Shown here piece after piece: positions 1 through 5,918 of a stretch of DNA of 34,049 nt. The DNA is from Thermosediminibacteraceae bacterium (GTDB lineage: Bacteria > Bacillota > Thermosediminibacteria > Thermosediminibacterales > Thermosediminibacteraceae): positions 1-34,049 of the forward strand of contig JAKKUQ010000018.1 of assembly GCA_021890755.1 (NCBI GenBank), in the 5' to 3' direction. The stretch's first letter is position 1, and every line of letters begins with the position of its first letter. The notes under the pieces were generated by a model. That model worked only from the letters and a program-made list of their open reading frames with translations. It had not been told where the DNA came from and did no database searches. A program made the position numbers and the translations under genes.

Positions 1-1035
1 GTCACTAGACTACCTATGAGGAATTGAAACCAAGGCGGCGCTTTGGCGGCCATTGCTTCATCCTTCGTCACTAGACTACCTATGAGGAATTGAAACATTC
101 CTTGGGAGTAGACCATTGGGTGGAATCCAAAAGTCACTAGACTACCTATGAGGAATTGAAACATAGGTGCTTACACCATTGCGTATGCTTTGCTTATGGT
201 CACTAGACTACCTATGAGGAATTGAAACGGCCTTGCGAGATATGTTGAAGGTTGGGGATACCACAGTCACTAGACTACCTATGAGGAATTGAAACTTTCG
301 ATAATTCTGGTTCCCCGAATTATGCTTCTGGTTCGTCACTAGACTACCTATGAGGAATTGAAACCCGTTTCTGTAAAGGTCAAGGTCACGGTATAGCTCT
401 GTGTCACTAGACTACCTATGAGGAATTGAAACCGATGGTGTTCGGGAACTTGCAGAGAGGCTTCGAGGTCACTAGACTACCTATGAGGAATTGAAACTAG
501 ACCAGCTTATTGGCATTGGCGGTGCCACCTCAAGTCACTAGACTACCTATGAGGAATTGAAACGCTCCAAAACCCAACCGGGAAGTTCGGCTATGGGTGC
601 ATCGTCACTAGACTACCTATGAGGAATTGAAACTATTCCCAAGGCGATGTGATTATTTCAGGCACAATTGACGTCACTAGACTACCTATGAGGAATTGAA
701 ACTCGGGAACGATGAAGTCCGTTCGAGGAACAACCTGCGCTAGTCACTAGACTACCTATGAGGAATTGAAACATGTAAAGCACCAGCGGCCCGAAAATCT
801 CTTTCCAAGTCACTAGACTACCTATGAGGAATTGAAACATTTGTGGTGAAAATATAAAACTAATCCGGTTAGAGTCACTAGACTACCTATGAGGAATTGA
901 AACTAATGCGTTCCTGGTCGAGGACGGCTAGGAATTTGGGTCACTAGACTACCTATGAGGAATTGAAACATACAAGTGCAAAAAATCCGTGGGATAATAT
1001 TATAAGTCACTAGACTACCTATGAGGAATTAAAAC
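1..1035 (+). CRISPR. CRISPR array, leader-distal part (16 repeats, 15 spacers)
   Basis: A 30-bp direct repeat begins GTCACTAGACTACC and ends GGAATTGAAAC. Copies start at 1, 67, 133, 199, 266, 335, 403, 468, 534, 604, 673, 743, 809, 874, 940 and 1006. Spacers are 35-40 bp and all different. The first 15 repeats are identical; the last (1006-1035) has G to A at repeat position 26, so its handle reads ATTAAAAC. The ATTGAAAC 3' end is the 8-nt 5' handle left by Cas6 in type I-A/I-B/III systems, and a Cas6 gene follows directly. Decay at the right-hand end places the leader to the left, outside the window, and transcription on the plus strand. The window opens exactly on a repeat, so the array very probably continues leftward. 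Subtype cannot be fixed without the effector genes. Confidence 0.98.
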
Positions 1036-1072
1036 AAAGAGCTGGTGTAGAAGTGAAACTGACTCGCACCAA

Positions 1073-1102
1073 GTTACTAGATTACCTTAATGCTCTTGAG
1101 AC
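1073..1102 (+). repeat. Degenerate terminal CRISPR repeat
   Basis: After one more spacer-sized segment (1036-1072, 37 bp) comes a 30-bp sequence beginning GTTACTAGATTACCT and ending CTTGAGAC. By hand alignment it matches the consensus repeat at 20 of 30 positions, with mismatches concentrated in the middle. Position and phase are what a 17th repeat would have. Such decay is typical of the oldest, leader-distal end of an array. Confidence 0.85.
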
Positions 1103-1105
1103 GGA

Positions 1106-1140
1106 CTTTGATTGATTCAAAGCTCTTAATTTTATTTTTA
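1106..1140 (+). terminator. Weak hairpin and T-rich run after the CRISPR array
   Basis: CTTTGA (1106-1111) and TCAAAG (1117-1122) form a perfect 6-bp inverted repeat with a 5-nt loop, followed by a T-rich stretch to 1140. The position, just past the last repeat and before the cas6 promoter candidate, suits an end for the pre-crRNA transcript. The stem is AT-rich and short, so this is tentative. Confidence 0.3.
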
Positions 1141-1142
1141 GG

Positions 1143-1170
1143 AGGATATTATGATGTAAATGTCGAAGAA
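1143..1170 (+). promoter_or_regulatory. Sigma-H-like promoter candidate upstream of cas6
   Basis: AGGATAT (1143-1149), 12 nt, then GTCGAAGAA (1162-1170). This resembles the B. subtilis sigma-H consensus (AGGAwWW at -35, RnnGAATww at -10, 11-12 nt between), with GAAG in place of GAAT. The 30-bp block 1141-1170 matches 5527-5556, upstream of an unrelated gene, at 25 of 30 positions, so it is a reused regulatory element rather than coding homology. The cas6 start codon lies about 30 nt downstream. Confidence 0.4.
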
Positions 1171-1199
1171 AGAAACCAATTATTGCAGGCGGTGGTTTT

Positions 1200-1958
1200 A
1201 TGAGGATGAAGCTAACCTTTAACTCCGAAAGCCCGGTGGCGCTCCCAATACAATACAACCACATAATTCAGGGGATGATTTATTCTAACCTGACGCAGGA
1301 ATTCGCAGAGTTCCTGCACCAGGAGGGTTTTCTTTGGGGGAAGCGCACGTTTAAGCTCTTTACCTTTTCCAGGCTCGAGGGCAGGTTCAGGATGACGGAA
1401 AGCGGCAAAATTGAGTTCGAACCACCCTTCAGCCTAATAGTATCATCGCCGTTGGAGCGCTTCCTCCGGGAGCTGGCTGGAGGGCTTTTGAAAAATGAGA
1501 ACCTTTCCTTGGCAGGAAGGCGTATCGTGCTGGAAAATGTTACGGTTCAGGCAGCTGTGGAAGAGTGCGACTTCGACGACAGGGTAAAAATAAAGATGCT
1601 TTCGCCTGTTGTGGCTTACAAAACCATCGTAGAAGGCGGGAAAAAGAAGACGTTGTACCTTACTCCGCTTCAGAAGGAATTTGGAGAACTTCTAAAAAAC
1701 AATCTGCTGAAGAAATACGCGGTACTGACCGGAAAAGATCCCGGTGAACTGGAATTCGAGATAAAGCCTGCTTTTCCCTTGAGCGAGAAGCACTGCAAGA
1801 TAATAAAGTATAAGGATGTCATAATAAAGGGATGGATGGGTGTATACACCCTCAGAGGAGATCCGGCTCTATTGAAAATAGCCTACGATGCTGGACTAGG
1901 AAGCAAAAATTCCCAGGGTTTTGGGTGCTTTGAGATTCTGGAAGGGCTCAAAAAGTGA
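1200..1958 (+). CDS. cas6: CRISPR pre-crRNA endoribonuclease Cas6
   Basis: A 252-residue protein of normal Cas6 length. Cas6 cuts the CRISPR transcript inside each repeat, leaving an 8-nt 5' handle on each crRNA, and does so without metal. Aligned by eye with Pyrococcus furiosus Cas6, the catalytic triad Tyr31/His46/Lys52 corresponds here to Tyr28 (GMIYSNL), His40 (FLHQEG) and Lys52 (FKLFTFS). The C-terminal glycine-rich RNA-binding loop is intact at residues 232-242 (GLGSKNSQGFG). Two ferredoxin-like folds are expected. ATG at 1200 has only a weak SD (GGCGGTGG). The gene follows the array trailer and precedes cas1/cas2 relics, so it is probably the last complete cas gene of the locus. It could still process transcripts of this or other arrays in the genome. 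Confidence 0.95.
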   Translation: MRMKLTFNSESPVALPIQYNHIIQGMIYSNLTQEFAEFLHQEGFLWGKRTFKLFTFSRLEGRFRMTESGKIEFEPPFSLIVSSPLERFLRELAGGLLKNENLSLAGRRIVLENVTVQAAVEECDFDDRVKIKMLSPVVAYKTIVEGGKKKTLYLTPLQKEFGELLKNNLLKKYAVLTGKDPGELEFEIKPAFPLSEKHCKIIKYKDVIIKGWMGVYTLRGDPALLKIAYDAGLGSKNSQGFGCFEILEGLKK

Positions 1959-2039
1959 CTAGAATGATCTAGTTTCCGATGCCGCTGTGATCTTATAGCA
2001 ACTTAATCCGTCTGAAACATAAAAAATCATAAGGTATCT

Positions 2040-2075
2040 TTAGGATCGGAAGTGTATAAGTCACTCGGAGCCTGA
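2040..2075 (+). pseudogene. Possible remnant of the 3' end of cas1
   Basis: One frame open from 2016 to the TGA at 2073-2075 ends LGSEVYKSLGA. This resembles the conserved Cas1 C-terminus (a leucine-glycine-glutamate-x-tyrosine-lysine pattern shortly before the stop). Its TGA overlaps the ATG of the adjoining cas2 relic (TGATG), as in many cas1-cas2 pairs. The match is short, and the call rests mainly on its position before cas2-like sequence. The rest of cas1 is absent; the gene would have been cut by a deletion placing the end of cas6 close by. Confidence 0.35.
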
Positions 2076-2178
2076 TGGTAAGAAGGATGTAGAGCAGGCT
2101 CGAGTAGCAAAAGTTTGCAAATACCTCAGGCGCTATCTACACTGGGTGCAAAACGACAGAAATCAAGGCCTAGAATAA
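2075..2178 (+). pseudogene. cas2: Remnant of the 5' end of cas2 (adaptation nuclease)
   Basis: Codons 2086-2154 read DVEQARVAKVCKYLRRYLHW followed by VQN. This closely matches the conserved N-terminal part of Cas2, where the tyrosine-aspartate of beta strand 1 is followed by a helix and by the RKYLxWVQNSVFEGE motif. Reading diverges after WVQN and stops at 2176-2178, so about two thirds of the gene is missing. A plausible start is ATG 2075, overlapping the preceding TGA, but it is out of frame with the Cas2 segment. The single GATGTA at 2086-2091 could be the scar of a deletion between two GATGTA copies, one in the start region and one in the YDV codons. Cas2 is the structural partner of Cas1 in spacer integration; this copy cannot work. 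Confidence 0.75.
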
Positions 2179-2202
2179 ATTTTGGATTGAGGGAGAATTT
2201 TT

Positions 2203-2939
2203 ATGCGTCTTCACGTAATTTTTCAATCGCAAGAGCCCGTTACTTTACCCTGGAATTACCCGCACCTTTTGCATGGCTACCTTTACGGAGCAATCACAAG
2301 ATCCAGCCCTAAAATTGGAGCATTCTTGCATGAGCAAGGATTTGTAGCAGGAAGCCACCGGTATAAATTGCTGGTTTTTTCTAAACTATTTGCCGCAAAA
2401 TCAAAAGCTTCACCGGGAGGGTTAATTGTAAGTGCTCCGCTTAACTGGTGGGTTTCATCGCCGCTTACCGCACCTATAGAAGCTCTGGTTAAAACCATGC
2501 TTTCAGAAGGGGAGATACGTCTGGGAAATACCCGACTTTTTGTTGAGAAATTAGAGGTCGAGAGAACCCCTGATATTTCTGAACGTATGGTTTGTGAGAC
2601 AATTTCACCGGTGGTGGCTTCAACCGGTATTAAAGAGGGCGGAAAGCTTTTAAAGCGATTCCTCTCGCCCGATGATTCAGAGTTCTGGAGGGTGGTTAAA
2701 GATAATCTTTTTCGCAAGGCTGAAGCGCTGGGAATTCCGATAACTCCGGAAACAAACCTGTACTTTGAAACTGTGGGGAAGTGGCGTTCAAGGCTTTTTA
2801 CGGTTCAGAAGATTAATGTAAGGGGTTACGAAGGGCGGTTTATAATTGAGGGGAATTGGCTTATGATGCCGGGCTAAGGGAGAGAAACAGCCAGGGATTT
2901 GGGATGTTCAGGTTTGTAAGCCCAAGGAGAGCTTTGTAA
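2203..2939 (+). pseudogene. cas6: Second cas6, frameshifted before its C-terminal RNA-binding loop
   Basis: The open frame from ATG 2203 runs 224 codons to TAA 2875-2877. Residues matching the Cas6 catalytic triad are present (Tyr28 in GYLYGAI, His43 in FLHEQG, Lys55 in YKLLVFS), as is the central SPVVAS...EGG block. The glycine-rich loop is missing from this frame but present in another: from 2859 it reads AYDAGLRERNSQGFGMF and continues to TAA 2937-2939. Compared with the first cas6, about five residues (the equivalent of PALLK) are also missing at the junction near 2853-2858, so a deletion of roughly 16 bp best explains the break. The SD is GGGAGA. The first glycine of the usual GLG is Arg, possibly further decay or ordinary variation. 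A truncated product without the loop would probably bind RNA poorly. Sequencing error cannot be excluded. Confidence 0.85.
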
Positions 2940-3057
2940 ATATGAAAAAGAAAATTGGGTTCATCCGGCTATATGCGAATTGATGTCGGCTATAGCATTC
3001 ATCTTCAAGAATTGAAGGGAAGCCTTCAATATGGGCATTTAAGTTTTTTTTTAATAC

Positions 3058-3085
3058 TAAAGCCGCCTACGATAAGGCGGCTTTA
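3058..3085. terminator. Hairpin between convergent cas6 relic and pdaA
   Basis: TAAAGCCGCCT (3058-3068) and AGGCGGCTTTA (3075-3085) form a perfect 11-bp stem with a 6-nt loop. It lies between a plus-strand gene ending at 2939 and a minus-strand gene ending at 3148, so it could end transcripts from both sides. Neither side has a long uninterrupted T run, although nine T residues lie just upstream at 3044-3052. Otherwise the stretch 2940-3147 shows nothing recognisable. Confidence 0.6.
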
Positions 3086-3147
3086 AAGTTAATATATGCT
3101 TGTCCATTTTTATTGGTTTTTAAAAACAGTAGTTTAAGATTTTTGTA

Positions 3148-4173
3148 CTAAATTTTAGGTAAACGCTCAAAGGTATATCCCTCATTAATCAATCCTTTGA
3201 TTATCCTATCTAAAGCTTCGGCATTGCTTTTGGAAACGGCATGCAGTAGGATAACCGCGCCGGGATGAACGTTTTTCGTGACGAAGTTGTAGGCGTAGTC
3301 TGCACCTTTTTGGTCATTCACATCCCAATCTTTGTAAGCTAAACTCCAAAAAACGGAGACGTATCCCAATTTCTGAGTAAGATAAAGGCTTTTCTCACTG
3401 TATTCGCCGTTGGGTGGTCTAAGGTAACGCTCTATTTCTCTGCCCGTTACACTGCGGAATTTTTCTTCTAGATCCTTGATTTCTTTCTCCAGTTGGGCGT
3501 CAGATAGATCTGGCAAACTAGGATGGGTTGAAGTGTGGCTGCACACGTAGTGACCTTCCTCAACCATTCTTCGTACTAGCTCCGGATTTTTGTCAATGTA
3601 GCTGCCGGTTACGAAAAATGAGGCGGTGACATTGTTTTCTTTCAAAGTATCTAGGATTGATGAAGTATAACCATTTTCATAACCTTCGTCGAAAGTAAGA
3701 TAAACAACCTTGCGTGAGGTGTCGCCCACGTAAATGGCATCAAATTTATCTAGCATTTTAGCGACTTCAGTTGGGATTTCCGGCGTTTTATGCTGTGAAT
3801 TAGGTTTGTACCACCATCCAAATTTCTCTGTTTTTAAAGTTTCAATGTTAACTTCTTCGGCTTGTGTGAAGTTATTCTGGGATTCTGTTTCGTTTGGTTC
3901 TATATTTATTTCATTATTGGTATTGGTTTCGGTGTTAGGATCGGAATTGGGAATGGAAATATTTTCTTGTGAAGATGAATTTTCTTCAGCAGGTTGGGAA
4001 GGGGTGTTTTCTTTTATAGATTCGGAAGTTTCGTTTCTCTCGCTATCAGTACCATCTAGATATGATAAAAGTCCTGGAAAGTGGCTGGATATAGACACCA
4101 ATGCGGCGACGAAAACTACTATCATTAGAGATAGAATAAGCTTTGCGCCTTTTTTTCGAATAATGTAACTCAC
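3148..4173 (-). CDS. pdaA: PdaA-type polysaccharide deacetylase (spore cortex)
   Basis: A membrane-anchored carbohydrate esterase 4 (NodB-fold) protein. Residues 11-30 form one hydrophobic anchor. Residues 40-115 are a Ser/Asn/Glu/Thr-rich linker absent from the shorter B. subtilis PdaA (263 aa). The catalytic domain begins near 118. The motif TFDEGYENGYT (160-170) corresponds to TFDNGYENGYT in B. subtilis PdaA, and SHTSTH (212-217) supplies the metal-binding histidines; RPP and LLHAVS motifs follow. PdaA removes N-acetyl from muramic acid on the way to cortex muramic-delta-lactam, needed for germination. The usual second Asp of the motif (TFDDG) is Glu163 here. Start choice is odd: the GTG at 4171-4173 lies inside the SD AGGAGGTGA (4170-4178), whereas ATT at 4162-4164 (Ile4) is 8 nt from the GGAGG core. 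A sigma-H-like promoter lies about 85 nt upstream. Confidence 0.9.
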   Translation of the reverse strand: MSYIIRKKGAKLILSLMIVVFVAALVSISSHFPGLLSYLDGTDSERNETSESIKENTPSQPAEENSSSQENISIPNSDPNTETNTNNEINIEPNETESQNNFTQAEEVNIETLKTEKFGWWYKPNSQHKTPEIPTEVAKMLDKFDAIYVGDTSRKVVYLTFDEGYENGYTSSILDTLKENNVTASFFVTGSYIDKNPELVRRMVEEGHYVCSHTSTHPSLPDLSDAQLEKEIKDLEEKFRSVTGREIERYLRPPNGEYSEKSLYLTQKLGYVSVFWSLAYKDWDVNDQKGADYAYNFVTKNVHPGAVILLHAVSKSNAEALDRIIKGLINEGYTFERLPKI

Positions 4174-4254
4174 CTCCTATCTTGACATTTAACGTCCATT
4201 CCTGAGCTGAGAACTGCCTTGTGTTTCCCCGTTTTCGGCGGTTTCCTATTTACA

Positions 4255-4281
4255 TAATTCGACATAGACAACGCTTTTCCT
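4255..4281 (-). promoter_or_regulatory. Sigma-H-like promoter candidate for pdaA
   Basis: On the minus strand: AGGAAAA (4281-4275), 11 nt, GTC, then GAATTA (4260-4255). This fits the B. subtilis sigma-H consensus at every defined position and shares GTCGAA with the elements at 1143 and 5529. It is correctly oriented, about 85 nt upstream of pdaA. B. subtilis pdaA is a later, forespore gene, so sigma-H control here would be a difference. Confidence 0.5.
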
Positions 4282-4347
4282 TTGATAAGTTGACAGGTAT
4301 TTTATGGTGGACTGATAGCATATACAGAAGTTTCCATATTAAAAAAA

Positions 4348-4376
4348 TTGACAATTAGATAAAACTGTGGTATTTC
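4348..4376 (+). promoter_or_regulatory. Sigma-A promoter candidate for the FNT transporter
   Basis: TTGACA (4348-4353), 17 nt, TATTTC (4371-4376), with an extended -10 TG at 4368-4369. The -35 is perfect and the -10 is weak. It lies about 55 nt upstream of the TTG start, in the region shared with the divergent pdaA promoter. Confidence 0.5.
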
Positions 4377-4429
4377 TCTAAATATATACATTTTCACAAA
4401 ACTAAAATTAAAACAGAAAGGGGTCCGCG

Positions 4430-5233
4430 TTGGGGAAAAGATTTTTGATACCACAAGAAACTATCGAGTTAATCATGACCAACGGGATTAAAAAAGCCAG
4501 TTTATCTTTTGCACAGATGATGCTATTGGGTATATTGGCGGGTATCTATATAGGATTTGGAGGATTTGCCTCTATAACGATTATGCAGACTATGAAAAAT
4601 ATTGACGCTGGACTGATGAAATTTGTAGGAGCGATGGTATTCCCCGTAGGACTAATTCTTGTGGTTATTTGTGGTGCGGAGCTTTTTACTGGGAACAATT
4701 TGATGACTTTTTCGGTGTTAAAAAGAAAAATAACCGCTGCGGATCTTTTTAGAAATTGGATAAATGTGTATTTTGCTAATTTTGTTGGCTCGGTAGCTCT
4801 CGCGTTTTTGGTTTCTAAAAGCGGTTTATTACAGGGCGATGTGCAGGAACTAGCTTTTTCGATTGCCCAGAATAAAATCTTTCAAAATCTTGCAGTGCCG
4901 TTTATACGAGGAATTTTGTGCAACATCTTGGTGGTGCTGGCAGTTTTTATGGCCACGGCATCTCAAGATATAATTTCAAAAATATTTTCGTGCTGGTTTC
5001 CCATAATGCTCTTTGTGCTGTGTGGGTACGAGCACAGCGTTGCCAATATGTTTTTCCTCCCACTTGCAAAGTTTGGAGGAATGGAAATAAGCTGGGGACA
5101 GATTTTCTTGAACAATCTTATTCCCGTTACTTTAGGCAATGTAGTGGGCGGAGCCATTTTTATACCTCTTATGTATTACAATGCTTATTTTACTAAAGTA
5201 GAAATGGATCATAATGCAAGTTTAAAGATGTAG
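4430..5233 (+). CDS. Formate/nitrite (FNT) family transporter
   Basis: A 267-residue membrane protein of typical FNT length with about six transmembrane helices. Family landmarks visible are GFGGF near residue 43, GAELFTGNNLM (motif after TM2), GYEHSVANMF with the conserved pore histidine, and the C-terminal IPVTLGNVVGG. FNT proteins are pentameric channels for small monovalent anions or acids such as formate, nitrite or hydrosulfide; the sequence alone does not settle the substrate. Formate is attractive in a fermentative anaerobe, but no formate or nitrite enzyme gene is adjacent. The TTG start at 4430 is supported by SD AAAGGGG at 4417-4423; an ATG at residue 16 lacks one. It is monocistronic, with a terminator at 5261. 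Confidence 0.9.
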   Translation: MGKRFLIPQETIELIMTNGIKKASLSFAQMMLLGILAGIYIGFGGFASITIMQTMKNIDAGLMKFVGAMVFPVGLILVVICGAELFTGNNLMTFSVLKRKITAADLFRNWINVYFANFVGSVALAFLVSKSGLLQGDVQELAFSIAQNKIFQNLAVPFIRGILCNILVVLAVFMATASQDIISKIFSCWFPIMLFVLCGYEHSVANMFFLPLAKFGGMEISWGQIFLNNLIPVTLGNVVGGAIFIPLMYYNAYFTKVEMDHNASLKM

Positions 5234-5260
5234 AATTTTAGCTTAAGTTAAAGTTCAACT

Positions 5261-5290
5261 AAAGCCGGGCTATGATACTCCTGGCTTTTT
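5261..5290 (+). terminator. Intrinsic terminator after the FNT transporter
   Basis: AAAGCCGGG (5261-5269) pairs with CCTGGCTTT (5280-5288), a 9-bp stem with one G-U pair, followed by T residues to 5290. It lies 28 nt past the transporter stop codon. Confidence 0.75.
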
Positions 5291-5526
5291 GACCTTATCT
5301 GGCTTAAGACTTTCACGTTACATACAATGGCGCAGAAGACAAGTACATAGTTTGGACATTCAGATCGTGTAATGAGATAAAGGCTTTTTGTAAAGTGAAT
5401 ATGTTCACAAGAACTCAAAAAAAGAATCAACCTTCTTTTGCGTCACTAAAGATAGTGGGTGTAGTTGTGAGGTAAATTCCGCAGATTGATGTTTCAAAAA
5501 ATTTCGCCGGGAGTATACGTATTTTT
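5291..5526. other. Intergenic stretch without recognisable genes
   Basis: Together with the terminator before it and the promoter candidate after it, this is a gap of 344 nt (5234-5577) between the FNT gene and the next gene. I found no open frame with a ribosome-binding site, no tRNA-like fold and no repeat structure. A GTCACTA at 5442 only echoes the first bases of the CRISPR repeat. A small regulatory RNA cannot be excluded. Confidence 0.5.
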
Positions 5527-5528
5527 GG

Positions 5529-5556
5529 AGGATATTATTCTGCGGATGTCGAAGAA
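5529..5556 (+). promoter_or_regulatory. Sigma-H-like promoter candidate upstream of small membrane protein
   Basis: AGGATAT (5529-5535), 12 nt, GTC, GAAGAA (5551-5556). The 30-bp block 5527-5556 is nearly a copy of 1141-1170 before cas6 (25 of 30 identical). It ends 21 nt before the ATG of the downstream gene, leaving room for the SD GGGGAGGG but only a very short leader. Confidence 0.4.
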
Positions 5557-5577
5557 AAAATTAGGGGAGGGCTGGAT

Positions 5578-5892
5578 ATGAAAAAATTGCTCCGGGCTAT
5601 GATGCTTTCGATACTGGGATATCTCCTGATGGAGGCCGGCAGAAACTTTAACAGGGAGGAAAAATGGGAAGGCAAAACCCGCGTGAATCTGAGTCCTCTT
5701 TACCTTGCAGGAATTCTGCTTGTTCTTTTGGCTGCCAGCGCGGTTGTTATAGGGTTGTGGCCGCTCGTCGCACTGGGAGGACTTACCTGGTACCTGTTCA
5801 AGTCCCGTAAAAAAATAACGGGAGCAAGGCGAAGGAATAGAGATGGAAGCATAAATATGAAGTACGACGAGCGCACCGGTACCTGGAAATGA
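5578..5892 (+). CDS. Small membrane protein of unknown function
   Basis: A 104-residue protein I do not recognise. ATG 5578 has a good SD (GGGGAGGG). Residues 1-18 are mildly hydrophobic (LLRAMMLSILGYLLME). Residues 41-75 are strongly hydrophobic and could span the membrane twice in a hairpin (LYLAGILLVLLAASAVVIGL then a Pro and VALGGLTWYLF). A basic segment follows at 76-87 (KSRKKITGARRR), then a polar tail ending DERTGTWK. The positive charges suggest a cytoplasmic C-terminus. The gene stands alone, ends 26 nt before the convergent dnaE stop, and is preceded by the sigma-H-like element also found before cas6. That hints at expression on entry to stationary phase or sporulation, but gives no function. 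Confidence 0.7.
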   Translation: MKKLLRAMMLSILGYLLMEAGRNFNREEKWEGKTRVNLSPLYLAGILLVLLAASAVVIGLWPLVALGGLTWYLFKSRKKITGARRRNRDGSINMKYDERTGTWK

Positions 5893-5918
5893 CTTCAAAG
5901 TCGGAGGATGAAGAGAGC

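Noticed and set aside
1958-1973. Palindrome ACTAGA-ATGA-TCTAGT over the cas6 stop codon, echoing ACTAGA of the CRISPR repeat
   Set aside because: Only six base pairs, AT-rich, without a T run; too short to call a site or a terminator.
2115-2312. Open frame overlapping the cas2 relic and the start of the second cas6
   Set aside because: No SD, no recognisable protein, and it overlaps Cas2-like and Cas6-like sequence in other frames.
2283-2717. 144-codon open frame on the minus strand within the second cas6
   Set aside because: Antisense shadow of the cas6 coding sequence with Ser-rich, family-less composition.
5442-5456. GTCACTA match to the first bases of the CRISPR repeat, far from the array
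   Set aside because: Similarity ends after about eight bases and no ATTGAAAC end follows; expected by chance.
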